From Chitinophaga pinensis (GTDB lineage Bacteria > Bacteroidota > Bacteroidia > B-17B0 > Aurantibacillaceae), in assembly GCA_945860225.1 (NCBI GenBank), contig CAMAPT010000013.1, positions 1 through 64,000 of the forward strand: a stretch of 64,000 nt of DNA, read 5' to 3'. This document shows positions 62,350 through 64,000 of the stretch, piece after piece (position 1 is the first letter of the stretch; each line of letters opens with the position of its first letter). Below the pieces are notes generated by a model that worked only from the letters and a program-made list of their open reading frames with translations, was not told the DNA's origin and made no database searches. A program made the position numbers and the translations under genes.

Positions 62350-63405
62350 TTAAAAATGAATGTTTCCTCTAAAATATTCTACAACTACGGTTAACGCTAA
62401 ATTGAATAACGATAATGGTAATAATGTTTTCCAACCTAAATTCATTAATTGATCATAACGGAAACGAGGTAATGTCCAACGAACCCACATGAATAAACAA
62501 ATAAACAAAACAATTTTTGTAAAATAAGCTCCAAATCCAATTAATGAAATTAACCAGTCTCCTTCTTGTAAACCTAACGATGCATATAACTCACTAGAAA
62601 ACGGGAAATTGTACCCACCGAAATAGAAACCTGCCATAATAGCCGAAGAAATAAACATGTTGATATACTCCGCAAATAAGAATAATCCTAATTTCATGGA
62701 TGAATACTCCGTATGATACCCCCCAACTAATTCTGTTTCACATTCAGGTAAATCGAATGGCGCACGATTCGTTTCTGCTAATGCACATATAAAGAAAATT
62801 AAAAAACCTAAAGGTTGCCAAACAATGTTTGCAAAGCCTTTATCTTGTCCTTCAATAATATCTTTTAAACTTAATGAACCTCCAGAAGAAATGATTAAAG
62901 CTATTAAGGCAATACCCATGGCAATTTCATAACTAATCATTTGAGAAGAGGCACGAACTGCTCCTAGTAAGGCGAATTTATTATTTGATGCCCAACCACC
63001 AATCATAATTCCGTAAACACCAATTGATACAACGCCTAACAAATAAATAGTACCAATATTGATGTCAGTAATTTGTAAATCATACATGTGTCCGCCAACC
63101 ATCATTGGTTTAGCCCAAGGAATAACGACACTTGTCATAACAGCTGTAACCATAAATAAACATGGCCCTATGATGAATAATGAACGATTAGATACATTTG
63201 GAATAATCTCTTCTTTCATAAACATTTTAACACCATCTGCTAATGGCTGAAAAATACCTCCTGGTCCAGCTCTACTAGGGCCTTTCCTGTCTTGCAAAAA
63301 AGCTGCAAATTTTCTTTCCCATAACGTGGCGTAAGCTGCAACCCCTAAGGATAACAAGAAAACTGCCGCACACATTATTGCTTTGTATATTATAAATGCT
63401 GTCAT
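62350..63405 (-). CDS. nuoH: NADH-quinone oxidoreductase subunit H
   Basis: A 351-residue, eight-helix subunit that forms the quinone chamber, with the hallmark ERKFAAFLQDRKGPSRAGP, AETNRAPFDLPECETELVGG and HTEYSSMKLGLFLFAEYINM, and RWTLPRFRYDQLMNLGWK near the end. All the conserved charged residues of the E-channel region appear intact. Confidence 0.97.
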   Translation of the reverse strand: MTAFIIYKAIMCAAVFLLSLGVAAYATLWERKFAAFLQDRKGPSRAGPGGIFQPLADGVKMFMKEEIIPNVSNRSLFIIGPCLFMVTAVMTSVVIPWAKPMMVGGHMYDLQITDINIGTIYLLGVVSIGVYGIMIGGWASNNKFALLGAVRASSQMISYEIAMGIALIALIISSGGSLSLKDIIEGQDKGFANIVWQPLGFLIFFICALAETNRAPFDLPECETELVGGYHTEYSSMKLGLFLFAEYINMFISSAIMAGFYFGGYNFPFSSELYASLGLQEGDWLISLIGFGAYFTKIVLFICLFMWVRWTLPRFRYDQLMNLGWKTLLPLSLFNLALTVVVEYFRGNIHF

Positions 63406-63408
63406 ATT

Positions 63409-63443
63409 AGATTTAAGATTTAAGATTTAAGATTTAAGATTTT
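63409..63443. repeat. Tandem 7-base repeat in the nuoG-nuoH spacer
   Basis: AGATTTA is repeated four times, followed by AGATTTT. Related TTTAAGATT tracts lie in other spacers of the same operon (about 61631-61665, 60661-60690 and 56870-56895). Confidence 0.85.
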
Positions 63444-63526
63444 ATAAACTTAAACTTTAAATCGTATTTCATATTTTTTCTTATTGTTTTTGATTTTTTA
63501 ATTCTAACTTATAAAATCTTACTTAT

Positions 63527-64000
63527 CTAAGGTCTTTTATTAATATCCATAAATCCAAGTGCTTTTTGTTGTTTCAACACTTGTACTTTTAGTTCATTTA
63601 AATGATTGTAATGGTTTTGAGAAATAACTGAATGACGGTCTACTTTTGTAGGTCCTTCGATTTTCCAATCAGACGTTTTCTTTTTATCAAAACGGCATTC
63701 GTTGCAAATAAATTCCTCAGCTTCTCCCCATTGATCTTTACGAGCTGTAACACGCAAAACATCTTCTCCTTTCATCCATAGACGAACTTTTCCTGAACAT
63801 TTTTTACAATCACAACTTGCATCAACAGGCTTGGTAAACCAAACACGAGATTTGAAACGGAATGTTTTATCAGTCAAAGCGCCAACAGGACAAACATCAA
63901 TGACATTTCCTGAAAAATCGTTTTCAATCACGTTCTCAATATATGTGGATATCTCTGCCGCATCTCCACGGTGCATCACACCATGAACCCGTTTCTCGGT
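63527..64000 (-). CDS. nuoG: NADH-quinone oxidoreductase subunit G, C-terminal part
   Basis: The frame runs off the right edge (158 codons to the border). The visible part begins within the conserved ferredoxin-like/[4Fe-4S] region (GVMHRGDAAEIST, NVIDVCPVGALTDKTFRFKSRVWFTKP) and continues with SCDCKKCSGKVRLW and FICNECRF. It ends soon afterwards, consistent with the short NuoG of Bacteroidota that lacks the large molybdopterin-type domain. It is the first nuo gene seen on this strand, and the rest of the operon lies beyond the window. Confidence 0.9.
   Translation of the reverse strand, partial: TEKRVHGVMHRGDAAEISTYIENVIENDFSGNVIDVCPVGALTDKTFRFKSRVWFTKPVDASCDCKKCSGKVRLWMKGEDVLRVTARKDQWGEAEEFICNECRFDKKKTSDWKIEGPTKVDRHSVISQNHYNHLNELKVQVLKQQKALGFMDINKRP

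Noticed and set aside
1..64000. CRISPR arrays, rRNA operons, prophage, restriction or toxin-antitoxin systems
   Set aside because: No regularly spaced repeats, rRNA-like segments, phage structural genes or recognisable defence proteins were found on either strand.

Overview
The window is a 64 kb stretch of AT-rich chromosome from a member of the Bacteroidota. The evidence is two secreted proteins with type IX secretion (type A) C-terminal sorting domains, SusC-like TonB receptors, several DUF families largely restricted to the phylum (DUF4271, DUF5606, DUF6702), near absence of Shine-Dalgarno sequences, and promoters of the TTG-N19-TAnnTTTG type. No rRNA, CRISPR array or prophage was seen. 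The genus cannot be fixed from the sequence alone.

Layout. 1-29.9 kb is mostly housekeeping: a tandem-domain amidohydrolase, a membrane cytochrome c, HflX, lipoyl synthase, a Bax-inhibitor-like protein, TatC, a T9SS cargo protein, sigma-54, a DUF4271-HemD-RnpA row, a MacB-like permease, an M20 peptidase, two RecQ helicases with an RsmI-like methyltransferase, tRNA-Arg(CCU) and fumarase C. 29.9-46 kb is a transition-metal (probably zinc/nickel/cobalt) island. 46-53.4 kb holds a degenerate response regulator, a second T9SS cargo protein, a large TonB receptor and a canonical PhoB/OmpR-type regulator. 53.4-54 kb is an internally deleted insertion sequence. 54-55.4 kb has 3-hydroxyanthranilate dioxygenase and an enoyl-CoA hydratase. 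55.5-64 kb is the nuoG(partial)-H-I-J-K-L-M-N end of a complex I operon, read on the minus strand and interrupted by a four-helix-bundle (IVP/S23-like) gene between nuoJ and nuoK.

The metal island is the most interesting part. A Fur-family regulator (probably Zur) is divergent from a NicO-type efflux protein. Four 15-bp palindromes of the form TGCAAY-NNN-GTTGCR lie upstream of the regulator/NicO pair, of a COG0523 GTPase, of the first lipoprotein-DUF6702-HupE cassette, and of a NiCoT permease; the last is a perfect 14+3+14 palindrome. The island contains three COG0523 GTPases of different architecture, one of them joined without spacing to a WD40 protein. A three-gene cassette (HMA-like lipoprotein, DUF6702 protein, HupE/UreJ permease) is present twice. 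There is also a thioredoxin-like ferredoxin, a His/Cys-rich exported peptide, a TonB receptor with a PepSY-TM reductase-like partner, and a MerC-like protein. A plausible reading is metal entry through the TonB receptor, periplasmic handling by the lipoprotein and DUF6702 protein, inner-membrane transport by HupE and NiCoT, and cytosolic delivery by the GTPases, with Zur repressing the set. That flow is inference; the gene content and operators are seen directly.
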